A stretch of DNA of 64,000 bases from Sphingomonas sp. Mn802worker (GCF_000382485.1 NZ_AORY01000011.1:62001-126000); one strand, 5' to 3'; positions 56,250-64,000 are shown, numbered from the stretch's first letter. Notes: generated by a model from the sequence alone, not told the origin. Made by a program: numbers and translations.

Positions 56250-56815
56250 CGCTCGATGCTCCCGCTGCGGCGGATCTTACGCTGCAACTGCATGATGCCG
56301 TAGAGCAACGCCTCCGCGGTCGGCGGGCACCCCGGCACGTAGATGTCGACCGGCACAACGCGGTCACAACCGCGCACCACCGAGTAGCTGTAGTGATAGT
56401 AACCGCCGCCGTTGGCGCAGCTGCCCATAGAGATGACGTACTTCGGCTCCGACATCTGGTCGTAGACCTTGCGCAGTGCCGGCGCCATCTTGTTGCACAA
56501 CGTCCCAGCGACGATCATCACGTCCGACTGTCGCGGGCTCGCGCGCGGCGCGGCACCGAAGCGTTCGAGGTCGTAGCGCGGCATGTTGACGTGGATCATC
56601 TCCACCGCGCAGCACGCGAGACCGAACGTCATCCACCACAAAGAGCCCGTACGCGCCCATTGGAACAGCTCCTCCGAGGAGGTAACCAGGAAACCCTTGT
56701 CGGTCAGCTCGCCGTTCAGGCTATCAAAGAAGCCTTGGTCGGGCGCGACGACCGAGCGGTCGGTTTCCGGCGCGTTGACGAGCCCTACGGGTCCGGAGTG
56801 CACTTCTACTCCCAC
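56246..56815 (-). CDS. nuoB: NADH-quinone oxidoreductase subunit B
   Basis: 189 residues from a GTG at 56815, overlapping the nuoA end by ten bases, with GGGAG seven bases upstream. A second GTG at 56803 is possible. N2 cluster ligands are visible in [13 protein letters not shown] (adjacent Cys), [13 protein letters not shown] and [15 protein letters not shown]. It passes electrons from N2 to quinone. The frame extends further upstream without homology. Confidence 0.97.
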   Translation of the reverse strand: MGVEVHSGPVGLVNAPETDRSVVAPDQGFFDSLNGELTDKGFLVTSSEELFQWARTGSLWWMTFGLACCAVEMIHVNMPRYDLERFGAAPRASPRQSDVMIVAGTLCNKMAPALRKVYDQMSEPKYVISMGSCANGGGYYHYSYSVVRGCDRVVPVDIYVPGCPPTAEALLYGIMQLQRKIRRSGSIER

Positions 56816-57180
56816 TCCAACGCTCCCTTCTTCCACGCGTACACGAGACCGAGCGCCAGCTCCGCGATAAATACCATCATGCTGATCCACGCCGTCCATC
56901 CGAGCGAGAAAACGCTTACCGCCCAAGGATATAGGAACGCCGCCTCGAGATCGAAGATGATGAACAAAATGGCAACGAGATAAAAACGCACGTCGAACTG
57001 GCTGCGACTGTCCTCGAACGCGGGGAAACCGCACTCATATTCGGACAGCTTCTCCGCGGTCGGCTTGTGCGATCCGGTGATCCGCGACACCGCCATCGGC
57101 AGGAACACGAACGCCGACGACAGGACAAGCGCGACCCCCAGGAACATCAGGATCGGCAGATATTGCGACAGGTCGACCAA
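56806..57180 (-). CDS. nuoA: NADH-quinone oxidoreductase subunit A
   Basis: 124 residues from a TTG at 57180 (GAGAG seven bases upstream); no ATG or GTG fits. It has three TMs, with [40 protein letters not shown]-type sequence in the Cys-loop and TM2, diagnostic of NuoA. It is the first nuo gene; the 165-base region upstream (57181-57345) should hold the operon promoter. Confidence 0.95.
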   Translation of the reverse strand: MVDLSQYLPILMFLGVALVLSSAFVFLPMAVSRITGSHKPTAEKLSEYECGFPAFEDSRSQFDVRFYLVAILFIIFDLEAAFLYPWAVSVFSLGWTAWISMMVFIAELALGLVYAWKKGALEWE

Positions 57181-57233
57181 TGTCAGACTCTCGATATGGC
57201 TTGCATGGGTTCGTACTGCATATGCGAACGAAT

Positions 57234-57267
57234 GCCCGCCGCTTTAGGCTCCGCGACAGAGGCGGGC
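57234..57267. repeat. Inverted repeat in the nuo operon leader region
   Basis: GCCCGCC (57234-57240) and GGCGGGC (57261-57267) are complementary across a 20-base loop, 54 bases upstream of nuoA. It may be a leader stem or chance in GC-rich DNA. There is no T-tract, so it is not called a terminator. Confidence 0.25.
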
Positions 57268-57345
57268 AAGGTTTGCGGGGCGTGAGAATGAATCGCAACA
57301 CGCCTGACCAATCCGCGGAAGGGGGAAGCTTCCGACCTCAGCAAC

Positions 57346-58158
57346 TCAACGAAGCGATTGCGCCACCATCTTGTGCAGCCTCGAGTGCAGGCTATCGTTC
57401 GACGCCAGGAACTCGTTGCGCTCCATGTAGCGGTCGCCGCCGCGGAAATCGGTGACGAAGCCGCCCGCTTCCTTGACCAGCAGCACGCCCGCCGACACGT
57501 CCCACGGCTTCAGGTCGCTTTCCCAAAAGCCATCGAAGCGCCCGGCCGCGACCCAGGCAAGGTCGAGCGTCGCGGCGCCCAGCCGCCGGATGCCCGCAAC
57601 CTGCGGCGCGACCGCACCGAAGATTCGCGTCCATTGCACGAAGTCGCCGTGCCCCATGAACGGGATGCCGGTCGCGATCAACGCCTCCGACGGTTCGCGT
57701 CGCGCCGAAACGCGCAACCGCTGGTCCTGCAACCACGCACCGCGGCCTTTTTCGGCCCAGAAACTCTCGTCGGTCAGCGGCTGGTAGGTCAGTGCGGTCG
57801 TGATCTCGCGCTTGCCGTTCGGCAGCGGCTCCTCGACCGCAATCGAGATCGCAAAATGCGGAATGCCGTGGAGGAAGTTCGACGTACCGTCGAGCGGGTC
57901 GACGATGAAGCGCGGCTTGGTCGGATCGCCTTCGATCTCGCCGCGCTCCTCCATCAGGAAACCCCAGTCGGGCCGCGCCTTTGACAGTTCCTCGTACAGC
58001 GTCTGCTCGCAGCGTTGATCGGCCTGGCTGACGAAATCGGCCGGCCCCTTGCGGCTGACCTGCAACTGCTGGACCTCGTTGAAGTCGCGACGCAGCCGCG
58101 GCGCGGCCTTGCGCGCCGCGCGCTCGATGATCGTGAACAGGCCGGAATGGGATGGCAT
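57346..58158 (-). CDS. suhB: Inositol monophosphatase family protein (SuhB-like)
   Basis: 270 residues. Metal-binding motifs: FLMEERGE (Glu), FIVDPLDGTSNFLHGIPHF (DPLDGT) and LKPWDVSAGVLLVKEAGG (WDxxAG). It is a lithium-sensitive Mg-dependent phosphatase fold acting on inositol phosphates or similar sugar phosphates; SuhB relatives also join ribosomal antitermination complexes. It lies between the intergenic repeat region (upstream) and nuoA. Confidence 0.92.
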   Translation of the reverse strand: MPSHSGLFTIIERAARKAAPRLRRDFNEVQQLQVSRKGPADFVSQADQRCEQTLYEELSKARPDWGFLMEERGEIEGDPTKPRFIVDPLDGTSNFLHGIPHFAISIAVEEPLPNGKREITTALTYQPLTDESFWAEKGRGAWLQDQRLRVSARREPSEALIATGIPFMGHGDFVQWTRIFGAVAPQVAGIRRLGAATLDLAWVAAGRFDGFWESDLKPWDVSAGVLLVKEAGGFVTDFRGGDRYMERNEFLASNDSLHSRLHKMVAQSLR

Positions 58159-58166
58159 GATAAAAG

Positions 58167-58189
58167 CCCTCGCCCCTCCGGGGAGAGGG
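58167..58189. repeat. Hairpin repeat of REP-like type upstream of suhB
   Basis: Arms 58167-58176 and 58180-58189 (CCCTCGCCCC / GGGGAGAGGG) pair with one mismatch around a three-base TCC loop. CCCTC...GGGGAGAGGG elements recur between genes in many high-GC alphaproteobacteria, as far as I recall. Only one copy is visible in this window. Confidence 0.4.
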
Positions 58190-58290
58190 TTTGGCAGAGG
58201 GGAGCCCCACGCACCGTCGCGTGAGGGAGATGGTCGCCCCGGCGGCCCCTCCCCGGCCCTTCGTCGAGGGCGGTAACTTGTCGGCAGCCC

Positions 58291-58311
58291 GCCGCGGGAG
58301 AAGCCCGCGGC
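58291..58311. repeat. Perfect 8-bp hairpin between suhB and efp
   Basis: GCCGCGGG (58291-58298) pairs with CCCGCGGC (58304-58311) around the five-base loop AGAAG. With the elements at 58167-58189 and 58355-58374 it makes 58159-58376 a non-coding region of stacked hairpins. Confidence 0.4.
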
Positions 58312-58354
58312 GTCGGTCGCGCCTTACGGCACGCCGGCCGGGCGACGGATTGTG

Positions 58355-58374
58355 CGATTAGCTTGCGCTAATCG
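58355..58374 (-). terminator. Candidate efp terminator hairpin
   Basis: On the minus strand CGATTAGC-GCAA-GCTAATCG forms a perfect 8-bp stem with a GCAA tetraloop, two bases after the efp stop codon. No U-tract follows, so it may stabilise the transcript end rather than terminate. Confidence 0.5.
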
Positions 58375-58376
58375 TC

Positions 58377-58940
58377 TCAATCCGCACGCCTCACATACGT
58401 CTGCTCATAAACATCAACGACGATCCGCGTGCCGGCCGAAATGTGCGGCGGCACCATCACGCGGACGCCATTGTCAAGGATCGCGGGCTTGTAGCTCGAA
58501 GAGGCGGTCTGCCCCTTCACGACCGCATCGGCCTCAACGATCTCGGCCTCAATCGTGTCGGGCAACTGCACGCTGATCGCCTCGTCGTCGTACAATTCCA
58601 TGACGACATCCATGCCGTCCTGCAGGAACGCGGCGGCATCACCCAGCAGATCGCGCGGCAGCGTCACCTGATCGTAGGTCTGCTTGTCCATGAAGACGAG
58701 CCCGTCGCCGTCGGCGAACAAGAACTGGAAATCCTTGGTGTCGAGCCGCACGCGCTCGACCGACTCTGCCGAGCGGAAACGGACGTTGTTCTTGCGCCCG
58801 TCGCGCAGGTTCTTCAGTTCCACCTGCATGTACGCACCACCCTTGCCGGGCTGCGTGTGCTGGATCTTCACGGCGCGCCAGATGCCGCCTTCATACTCGA
58901 TGATGTTGCCGGGACGGATGTCCACGCCGCTGATCTTCAT
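58377..58940 (-). CDS. efp: Elongation factor P
   Basis: 187 residues. KOW-like domain I carries the modification loop [12 protein letters not shown] with Lys33 at the tip, as in EF-P proteins that take beta-lysyl or related modification. The OB domains II and III end with [20 protein letters not shown]. It rescues ribosomes stalled on polyproline. No epmA or epmB gene is in the window. Upstream lies an M23 peptidase gene with a 63-base gap. Confidence 0.97.
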   Translation of the reverse strand: MKISGVDIRPGNIIEYEGGIWRAVKIQHTQPGKGGAYMQVELKNLRDGRKNNVRFRSAESVERVRLDTKDFQFLFADGDGLVFMDKQTYDQVTLPRDLLGDAAAFLQDGMDVVMELYDDEAISVQLPDTIEAEIVEADAVVKGQTASSSYKPAILDNGVRVMVPPHISAGTRIVVDVYEQTYVRRAD

Positions 58941-59003
58941 GGATCTCGCCTATGGAAAAGAGCTGGGGCCTCGCCGCACGCGCGGGAAGCCCATGCCCGC
59001 CAC

Positions 59004-59594
59004 TTAGCGCCCGGAGCGCGGACGGGCAAGAAGCGGATACGGGTCGACGCTCTCACCCTGCCACCAGCGCTCGCCCGCGCCCATACGCGACAGGCCGAAA
59101 TGGAGGTGGTAATTGCCAGCACCCGCATTGCCGCTGTCGCCGACATAGCCGAGCAGCTGACCACGCCCGACCCGCAACCCCTCGCGCAGACCCGACGCAT
59201 AGCCGGCGAGATGCGCGTAATAATAGACCCAACGCCCGTCCGCGGACCGCTGATACAAAGTCGTCCCGCCGCGCCCGCTCTCGAACAGCTTTTCGATCCA
59301 GCCGTCCGCGGTCGCGATCACCGGCGTGCCGCCCGGCGCCATGATGTCGATGCCCTGGTGCCCGCGCTCGCCACCCTCGCGCGCCTCGCCCCAGCTGTCG
59401 TGCAGCGCCTCACGCCTAACGCCCGCGACCGGCACGCTCAGCCCTGCGCCGTCACTCGCCGACGATGGAGCCACCACTGTCTCGTCAGCGCTGCGGCTCA
59501 CGCGCGTGGGCACGCCACCGAACGACAGCATCGACGCGAAACCGACCCCGACCACGACAATGATCAGCAGGATGATGGCGCCGAGCCGGGTCAT
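59004..59594 (-). CDS. M23 (LytM-type) peptidase, membrane anchored
   Basis: 196 residues. N-terminal TM or uncleaved signal (LGAIILLIIVVVGVGFASML), Ser/Ala-rich linker, then a LytM domain with metal ligands in RGHQGIDIMAPGG (HxxxD) and NYHLHFGLS (HxH), plus YYYAHLAGYASGL. It is expected to be a periplasmic peptidoglycan endopeptidase or an amidase activator; both metal motifs are present, so it is probably catalytic. It sits between thiE and efp on the same strand. Confidence 0.92.
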   Translation of the reverse strand: MTRLGAIILLIIVVVGVGFASMLSFGGVPTRVSRSADETVVAPSSASDGAGLSVPVAGVRREALHDSWGEAREGGERGHQGIDIMAPGGTPVIATADGWIEKLFESGRGGTTLYQRSADGRWVYYYAHLAGYASGLREGLRVGRGQLLGYVGDSGNAGAGNYHLHFGLSRMGAGERWWQGESVDPYPLLARPRSGR

Positions 59595-59646
59595 AGCACC
59601 GCTATGAACGGCGGACCGACGCGCTCGTCAAGCGCGCTGTCAGCGA

Positions 59647-60342
59647 TCAGCGCCGATGCGCGTCGGCCAGTGCCGCCTCGAACGCCTTCACCGCCGCGAC
59701 CTCGTCGCCGTTCCACACCGACCCTGACGCCGCAACGAAGTCTGCGCCCGCTGCCACCAGCGGCGCGACATTGTCGGGCGTGATCCCGCCGATAGCCACG
59801 CTCGGTAATTCGAACAGCGTCGACCACCACGACAGGATCGACGGCTCGGGGTGATGCTTCACGTGCTTGGTCGTGGTCGGGTAGAAAGCACCGAAAGCGA
59901 CATAATCCGCATTCGCCTCGCCTGCTTCCATCGCCAGATGGCGGCTGTCGTGGCACGTCACCCCGATTTGCACTTTCGGCCCGAGCAGCGCGCGCGCATC
60001 ACGCGCGTCGTCATCGTCCTGCCCGAGGTGCACGCCATCCGCGCCCAGCCGCTTGGCAAGGCTCGCGCTGTCGTTGACGATGAACGCGACATCGTGCTCG
60101 GCGCAGATCGCCTGCAGCGGCTCGGCCAGCTTCGCCGCGGCGTGCTGGTCGATGTCCTTTACGCGGAATTGGAACGCCGCAACCGGACCTGCGCCGAGTG
60201 CGCGGCGCAAACGGTCGGGAAAGCCCCCGCTTACGTCCAGTGGCGAGACAAGGTACAATTGGCAGGCCGGCCGTCGATCGTCGCGCCGGAAAGCGGTCGC
60301 GAAACCGGGGTCGAGCGGGCCGAGCGGGTCTTCGATATCCAT
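59647..60342 (-). CDS. thiE: Thiamine phosphate synthase
   Basis: 231 residues. TIM-barrel motifs: FQFRVKDIDQHAA (normally QLRxK, here FRVK), FIVNDSASLAKRLGADGVHLGQDD, IGVTCHDSRHLAMEA, YVAFGAFYPTTTK and AIGGITPDN. It joins HMP-PP and thiazole phosphate into thiamine phosphate. The N-terminal 30 residues are an unconserved extension. It lies 99 bases after fba on the same strand, an arrangement I associate with sphingomonads. Confidence 0.92.
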   Translation of the reverse strand: MDIEDPLGPLDPGFATAFRRDDRRPACQLYLVSPLDVSGGFPDRLRRALGAGPVAAFQFRVKDIDQHAAAKLAEPLQAICAEHDVAFIVNDSASLAKRLGADGVHLGQDDDDARDARALLGPKVQIGVTCHDSRHLAMEAGEANADYVAFGAFYPTTTKHVKHHPEPSILSWWSTLFELPSVAIGGITPDNVAPLVAAGADFVAASGSVWNGDEVAAVKAFEAALADAHRR

Positions 60343-60441
60343 CGAACCGCACTAGCGCTTCGCCACTTGGGACGAAAGCGCCAACGCCGACCTGTGCGCG
60401 TTCGCAGCGGCCCATTGAAGAGCCGCCGCGATCATAACGCC

Positions 60442-61350
60442 TTATTCCTCGTTCTTGTAGATCGCGATCAGCTTGGCGAGCATCTCCAGCGCCTCGCCGC
60501 GCTCACGCTGGAAGGTGTTGCGTCCGATGATCGAGCCGTTGCCCCCACCGTCGCGGATGTCGCGCGCGTCCTGGTACACCGCGTCCGCGCCCTTCGACGC
60601 GCCGCCCGAGAAGACCACCACGCGCCGTCCGGCGAAGCTCGCCTGCACGACATGCGCGACGCGCTTGGCCTGCGTTGACGCGTCGAGCTTCTCGTATGCC
60701 TTCTTGGCGTCCTTCTGCTCGATATGCGCGGTCGGCAGCTTCACCTTGATGATGTGTGCGCCCAGCAATGCCGCCATGTGCGCCGCGTACGCGCCGACGT
60801 CGAGCGCGAGTTCGCCGTCCTTTGTCAGGTCGCCGCCGCGCGGGTACGACCAGATCACCGTCGCGAGGCCCGCAGCCTCGGCCTCTTCGCGGAGCGCACG
60901 GATTTGCTCGATCATTTCGAAAATGTGGTCGGAGCCCGGATAGATCGTAAAGCCGATCGCCGCGCAACCGAGCCGCAACGCATCCTCGACGCTGCCGGTC
61001 TGTGCCTGGTTGATGCTCGTCGCCCAGCTGTTCGATGAATTGACCTTCAGGATCGTCGGGATTTGCCCCGCGAACGTGTCGGTGCCTGCCTCCAGCATGC
61101 CGAGCGGCGCTGCATAAGCCGACAGCCCGGCGTCGATCGCGATTTGGTAATGGTAATGCGGGTCGTATGCTGCCGGATTGATCGCGAACGAGCGCGCGGG
61201 GCCATGCTCGAACCCCTGGTCGACCGGCAGGATCACCACCTTGCCCGTGCCGCCCAGCTTGCCGTGCATCAGGATACGCGCGAGATTGGCCTTCACCGCC
61301 GGGCTGGTGCCCTCGTATTTGTCGAGGATGTTCTTGACGATCGGGGTCAT
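60442..61350 (-). CDS. fba: Class I fructose-bisphosphate aldolase (DhnA-type)
   Basis: 302 residues. ILPVDQGFEHGPARSF, KVNSSNSWATSINQ, GFTIYPGSDHIFEM, HIIKVKLPTAHIEQ (Schiff-base Lys region) and VVFSGGASKGADAVYQDARD are characteristic of the archaeal-type (DhnA) class I aldolase, not the class II zinc enzyme. It cleaves or forms fructose-1,6-bisphosphate. TAGGAG precedes the ATG. The stop of a MazF-like toxin is only 23 bases upstream on the same strand, so the aldolase probably shares the toxin-antitoxin promoter or has one inside it. Confidence 0.95.
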   Translation of the reverse strand: MTPIVKNILDKYEGTSPAVKANLARILMHGKLGGTGKVVILPVDQGFEHGPARSFAINPAAYDPHYHYQIAIDAGLSAYAAPLGMLEAGTDTFAGQIPTILKVNSSNSWATSINQAQTGSVEDALRLGCAAIGFTIYPGSDHIFEMIEQIRALREEAEAAGLATVIWSYPRGGDLTKDGELALDVGAYAAHMAALLGAHIIKVKLPTAHIEQKDAKKAYEKLDASTQAKRVAHVVQASFAGRRVVVFSGGASKGADAVYQDARDIRDGGGNGSIIGRNTFQRERGEALEMLAKLIAIYKNEE

Positions 61351-61373
61351 GTTCAGCTCCTATTGCTCTGTAA

Positions 61374-61712
61374 TCACAAGGTAAGCCAGCGCCGCAGCGC
61401 CTGGTCGACCTGTTCCATCCGGGTCGGTGATGCATGGCCGATCACTTTGACGATCCGATGACGCCTGACCGACGTGATCCGATCCACCTGCACCTCGCAT
61501 TCGACCGACAGGCCGGTATGTTCCTGCGGCGAGATCGCGACGCGGAACAGCGACTCGCCGCCGATGGTGGCGGTCAATGGGCAGAGCGTGATCGTCGCGT
61601 GGGTGTCGTTGAACAGGTCGGCCTGCACGACGACGCTCGCGCGCGGCGCAGCATCGCCGGTCGGGTCGGCGACCATCACGATCGCGCCATGTCTGATTTC
61701 GGGCGTCTTCAA
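61374..61712 (-). CDS. PemK/MazF family toxin
   Basis: 112 residues, start overlapping the antitoxin stop (ATGA). The MazF barrel is recognisable: RHGAIVMVADPTGDAAPRAS (RGEI/V and RP-type substrate loop), VVVQADLFN, TLCPLTATI, VECEVQVDRITSVRR (QxxxI/V region) and IVKVIGHASPTRM. It is likely an mRNA endonuclease neutralised by the upstream ribbon-helix-helix protein. Fba follows 23 bases downstream. Confidence 0.88.
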   Translation of the reverse strand: MKTPEIRHGAIVMVADPTGDAAPRASVVVQADLFNDTHATITLCPLTATIGGESLFRVAISPQEHTGLSVECEVQVDRITSVRRHRIVKVIGHASPTRMEQVDQALRRWLTL

Positions 61713-61948
61713 TGGTCGACCGTGACCTCGAAGGATTCAACTGCCTCCCAGAACGCGTGATCCTTGCTCGTCTCGCGTCGCGATGCGCGCAGCGACTGCC
61801 GCCGCGCCTCGCGCCGGAACGCCTCGTCATGCAAGTCGACGTAACGCCTGACCGCCTCGCGCGCGATGTCGCTCTTGCTGCGTCCCTGCGAACGCGCGAC
61901 CGCGGCGAGACGCTGTTCCAGCTCCTCGTCCAGTCGCACACCCAGCAT
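61709..61948 (-). CDS. Ribbon-helix-helix (CopG-type) antitoxin
   Basis: 79 residues from ATG 61948 (AAGGG eight bases upstream); a GTG at 61957 would add three residues. The N-terminal ribbon MLGVRLDEELEQRLAAVARS and helices QGRSKSDIAREAVRRYVDLH are the standard CopG/MetJ fold. A charged C-terminal segment (ETSKDHAFWEAVESFEV) probably binds the toxin. A perfect palindrome overlaps its promoter, as expected for autoregulation. Confidence 0.87.
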   Translation of the reverse strand: MLGVRLDEELEQRLAAVARSQGRSKSDIAREAVRRYVDLHDEAFRREARRQSLRASRRETSKDHAFWEAVESFEVTVDH

Positions 61949-61961
61949 TTCGCGCACCCTT

Positions 61962-61999
61962 GTTTAACGTGTTAAACGCAGCTCTACGCTTCCTTGCAA
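61962..61999 (-). promoter_or_regulatory. Toxin-antitoxin promoter with palindromic operator
   Basis: GTTTAAC-GT-GTTAAAC (61962-61977) is a perfect 7-2-7 palindrome. On the minus strand the -10-like TTTAAC (61971-61976) lies inside it and the -35-like TTGCAA (61994-61999) is exactly 17 bases upstream. An operator over the -10 is classical for ribbon-helix-helix antitoxin autorepression. The binding protein is inferred, not shown. Confidence 0.65.
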
Positions 62000-62063
62000 A
62001 TGCGTGCAAGCAGCGTTGACGTGTCATGCGCACCGTCACAGCATCGCTGCGGGGGGATGATCG

Positions 62064-62561
62064 ATGATGAAACGATGGCTAGCAGCCGCCGCAGCGGCCC
62101 TGATGTGCGCTGCACCCGCGAGTGCGCGCCTGCCGAAGGTCGGTGAGGTCGCGCCCGATTTCACCTTCACGCTGATGGACGGCAGCAAGGTGTCCCGGGA
62201 TGACCTGAAAGGACAGGTGGTGCTGCTCAACTTCTGGGCGACATGGTGCGTGCCGTGCCGCAAGGAACTGCCGCTGATCGACCGATATTATGATATTCAG
62301 AAGAAGCACGGCTTCCGCGCGTTCGCGGTCACGACCGAGGACTCGCTACCGTTATACCGCATGAAACCGTTGTTCGCCGCGATGCCGATCCCGGCGGTGA
62401 AGCGGTCGAAGGGGCCGTATTCGGAAGTGTCGGCAGTGCCGATGAACTACATTATCGATCGCGCCGGACGCATCCGTTATGCCACCGCCGGCGCGTTCGA
62501 CCTCGACACGCTCAACAAGGTCATCGTGCCGTTGTTGCAGGAACCCGCCCCCGCCGGCTGA
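62064..62561 (+). CDS. TlpA-like thioredoxin-family protein, periplasmic
   Basis: 165 residues; a second ATG at 62067 is equally possible. A signal peptide (MMKRWLAAAAAALMCAAPAS, then AR) precedes a redoxin domain with GEVAPDFTFTLMDG, the active site FWATWCVPCRKELPLI (WCVPC) and a cis-Pro loop AVPMNYIIDRAG. It is expected to be a thiol reductant or oxidoreductase, as in cytochrome c maturation or peroxide defence. It is divergent from the toxin-antitoxin genes and convergent with pgk. Confidence 0.9.
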   Translation: MMKRWLAAAAAALMCAAPASARLPKVGEVAPDFTFTLMDGSKVSRDDLKGQVVLLNFWATWCVPCRKELPLIDRYYDIQKKHGFRAFAVTTEDSLPLYRMKPLFAAMPIPAVKRSKGPYSEVSAVPMNYIIDRAGRIRYATAGAFDLDTLNKVIVPLLQEPAPAG

Positions 62562-62587
62562 GCGCGCGACCGGACCGGCCGCGCGCT
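62561..62587. terminator. Candidate bidirectional terminator between tlpA-like gene and pgk
   Basis: AGCGCGCG (62561-62568) pairs perfectly with CGCGCGCT (62580-62587) across an 11-base loop, starting at the last base of the TlpA-like stop and ending just before the pgk stop. No T-tract is present. Confidence 0.4.
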
Positions 62588-62594
62588 TGCGACA

Positions 62595-63785
62595 TCAGCG
62601 TGCGAGCGCCGCCACGCCGGGCAGTTCGCGCCCTTCCATCCATTCAAGGAACGCGCCGCCGGCAGTCGACACGAAGCTGAAGTCTCCCGCGACGCCAGCC
62701 TGGTTGAGCGCCGCAACCGTGTCGCCGCCGCCCGCGACCGAGACGAGCCCGCCTTCCTTGGTCAGCGCCGCCGCGGTACGCGCCAGCGCGACCGTCGCCG
62801 CATCGAACGGCGGCGTCTCGAACGCGCCGAGTGGACCGTTCCACACGAGCGTGCGGCAGTTCTTAAGCACATCGCCCAGCGACTCGGCTGCGGCAGGTCC
62901 GATGTCGAGGATCATCTCGTCCGCGGCGACCTCGTGGACGTTGACGGTGCGCGTGTCCGGGTTCGGCTTGAACTCACGCGCGACCACGACGTCGTACGGC
63001 AGGTGCACGGTGCAGCCCGCCCTGTCCGCCGCGTCGAGGATTTCCTCCGCGGTACCGGTCAGGTCGTGCTCGCACAGGCTCTTGCCCACATTCACGCCGC
63101 GCGCCGCGAGGAACGTGTTCGCCATGCCGCCGCCAATGATCAGGTGATCCACCCGCGCGACCAGATGCTTGAGCACATCGAGCTTGGTCGACACCTTGGC
63201 ACCGCCGACGACCGCGGCGACCGGATGCTCGGGATTGCCCAGCGCCTTCTCCAGCGCATCGAGCTCCGCCTCCATCTGACGCCCGGCATAGGCGGGCAAG
63301 CGGCGCGCGAGGCCCTCGGTCGAGGCATGCGCACGGTGCGCGGCAGAGAAGGCATCGTTGACGTAGAGGTCGCCCAGCCCGGCAAAGCGATCAACGACTT
63401 GCGCGTCGTTCTTCTCTTCGCCGCCGAAGAAGCGCGTGTTTTCCAGCACACCCACGTCGCCCGGCTGCATCGTCGCGATCGCCGCCTCTGCACCCTCCCA
63501 GTCGATGTAGCGTACCGCGCGGCCGAGCACCGCCTCGTACGGCTTGACGATCTGCGCCAGCGACATCTCCGGCGACGGCACGCCCTTGGGACGGCCGAAA
63601 TGCGCCAGGATCAGCACGATCGCGCCCTTGTCGGACAGCTCCGCGATCGTCGGAATGGTCGCACGCAGACGGGTATCATCGCTCACATGCCCGTCGTGCA
63701 ACGGTACGTTCAGATCCTCGCGAACGAGGACGCGGCGGCCGTGGACATCGCTGATGTCGTCGAGCGTTCGGAAGGACTTGTCCAT
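62595..63785 (-). CDS. pgk: Phosphoglycerate kinase
   Basis: 396 residues. [32 protein letters not shown]-like [44 protein letters not shown] and [17 protein letters not shown] (C-terminal ATP loop) are all diagnostic. It catalyses the ATP-forming step of glycolysis, 1,3-bisphosphoglycerate to 3-phosphoglycerate. Its start lies within the 3' end of a MOSC-domain gene (76-base overlap); no gap gene is adjacent, unlike many bacteria. Confidence 0.97.
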   Translation of the reverse strand: MDKSFRTLDDISDVHGRRVLVREDLNVPLHDGHVSDDTRLRATIPTIAELSDKGAIVLILAHFGRPKGVPSPEMSLAQIVKPYEAVLGRAVRYIDWEGAEAAIATMQPGDVGVLENTRFFGGEEKNDAQVVDRFAGLGDLYVNDAFSAAHRAHASTEGLARRLPAYAGRQMEAELDALEKALGNPEHPVAAVVGGAKVSTKLDVLKHLVARVDHLIIGGGMANTFLAARGVNVGKSLCEHDLTGTAEEILDAADRAGCTVHLPYDVVVAREFKPNPDTRTVNVHEVAADEMILDIGPAAAESLGDVLKNCRTLVWNGPLGAFETPPFDAATVALARTAAALTKEGGLVSVAGGGDTVAALNQAGVAGDFSFVSTAGGAFLEWMEGRELPGVAALAR

Positions 63786-64000
63786 GTTTCCTCGATCCTG
63801 ATTTCGTCACCGACGGCGATCACGCCGCCTTGTCTCACCATTGCGCACGCGCCGCCGCGCCAGTCGGGCAGCAGCGCCGCCTTCAATCCCGGTGCCAGTG
63901 CTTCCATCCGCTCGCACGGATCGGTCTCGCGCGTGATCTCCAGCACCACGTCGACACCGATCCGAAGCAGCGTACCCGGCACCTGCGGCAGGTCGAACTG
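63710..64000 (-). CDS. MOSC domain-containing protein, C-terminal part (cut by window edge)
   Basis: The window holds the last 96 residues, beginning [60 protein letters not shown] and GDEI match the C-terminal MOSC core, including its conserved Cys in DPCERM. MOSC proteins handle sulfur carried on molybdenum cofactor. The frame runs on 25 codons past GDEI into pgk before stopping, giving a basic tail ([19 protein letters not shown]) that looks non-homologous. Confidence 0.78.
   Translation of the reverse strand, partial: QFDLPQVPGTLLRIGVDVVLEITRETDPCERMEALAPGLKAALLPDWRGGACAMVRQGGVIAVGDEIRIEETWTSPSERSTTSAMSTAAASSFARI

Noticed and set aside
57181-57345. Possible tRNA or terminator between suhB and nuoA
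   Set aside because: No cloverleaf could be drawn and the inverted repeat has no T-tract; reported only as a weak repeat.
1-64000. CRISPR arrays, insertion sequences, prophage genes, rRNA or tRNA genes
   Set aside because: Read through all intergenic regions; none shows regular repeats, transposase/integrase motifs or structured RNA genes.

Overview
The window is high-GC, densely packed bacterial chromosome. Gene content and order point to an alphaproteobacterium of the order Sphingomonadales (Sphingomonas or a close relative). Supporting signs are an exosortase A (XrtA/PEP-CTERM) exopolysaccharide cluster, a LexA gene preceded by alphaproteobacterial GTTC-N7-GTTC boxes, separate nuoC and nuoD genes in a 14-gene nuo operon followed by birA-coaX-rnj-DUF1467, a DUF2336 protein, and secreted proteins with the VVC...YRIP motif common in sphingomonads. 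I found no rRNA, tRNA, insertion sequence, prophage or CRISPR array. The longest stretch without a gene is about 218 bases (58159-58376), so no gap exceeds 300 bases.

Layout. 1-12622: XrtA-associated exopolysaccharide cluster. The minus strand carries glycosyltransferase (cut by the window edge), FemAB-like protein, polysaccharide deacetylase, ATPase, outer-membrane beta-barrel, tyrosine autokinase, Wzz-like chain-length protein, Wza-like lipoprotein, PLP decarboxylase and acyl-CoA ligase. Divergent from them on the plus strand are an acyl carrier protein and two alpha/beta-hydrolase-like proteins. The exosortase itself is not in the window. 12629-15838: trxB, an M17 leucyl aminopeptidase and tpiA. 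16003-24667: a PpiD-like periplasmic foldase, trpE, a secreted hypothetical on the opposite strand, then the tightly coupled run trpG-trpD-trpC-moaC-NUDIX-moeA. 24683-30522: lexA with its own SOS box array, convergent comEC, gltX, gltA and a small membrane protein. 30636-31376: an SDR gene of atypical composition, probably acquired.

31443-37843 is the most unusual part. A minus-strand run encodes an Hpt-like protein, a nucleotidyltransferase-like membrane protein, a DUF2336 protein and a histidine-kinase-like protein. A large membrane-anchored coiled-coil protein is encoded divergently. The kinase-like protein has Gln where the H-box His should be, and the Hpt-like protein has Leu at its phosphoacceptor position. 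The nucleotidyltransferase/CDP-alcohol-transferase-like protein lacks both catalytic signatures. The locus therefore looks like a set of pseudo-signalling proteins rather than a working phosphorelay.

37922-57180 (minus): complex I operon nuoA-N running into birA, coaX, rnj and a DUF1467 gene. Two non-canonical genes sit inside it: a 76-residue coiled-coil protein between nuoD and nuoE, and a secreted Cys-repeat protein between nuoF and nuoG. 57346-64000: suhB, efp, an M23 peptidase, thiE, class I aldolase (fba), a MazF-like toxin with a ribbon-helix-helix antitoxin directly upstream of fba, a TlpA-like thioredoxin, pgk and a partial MOSC-domain gene.

A recurring feature is the 4-base start/stop overlap (ATGA, GTGA, TTGA). 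This pattern suggests CTGA starts for birA and for the XrtA hydrolase 2. All functional names come from reading motifs in the translated sequence; no database search was run.
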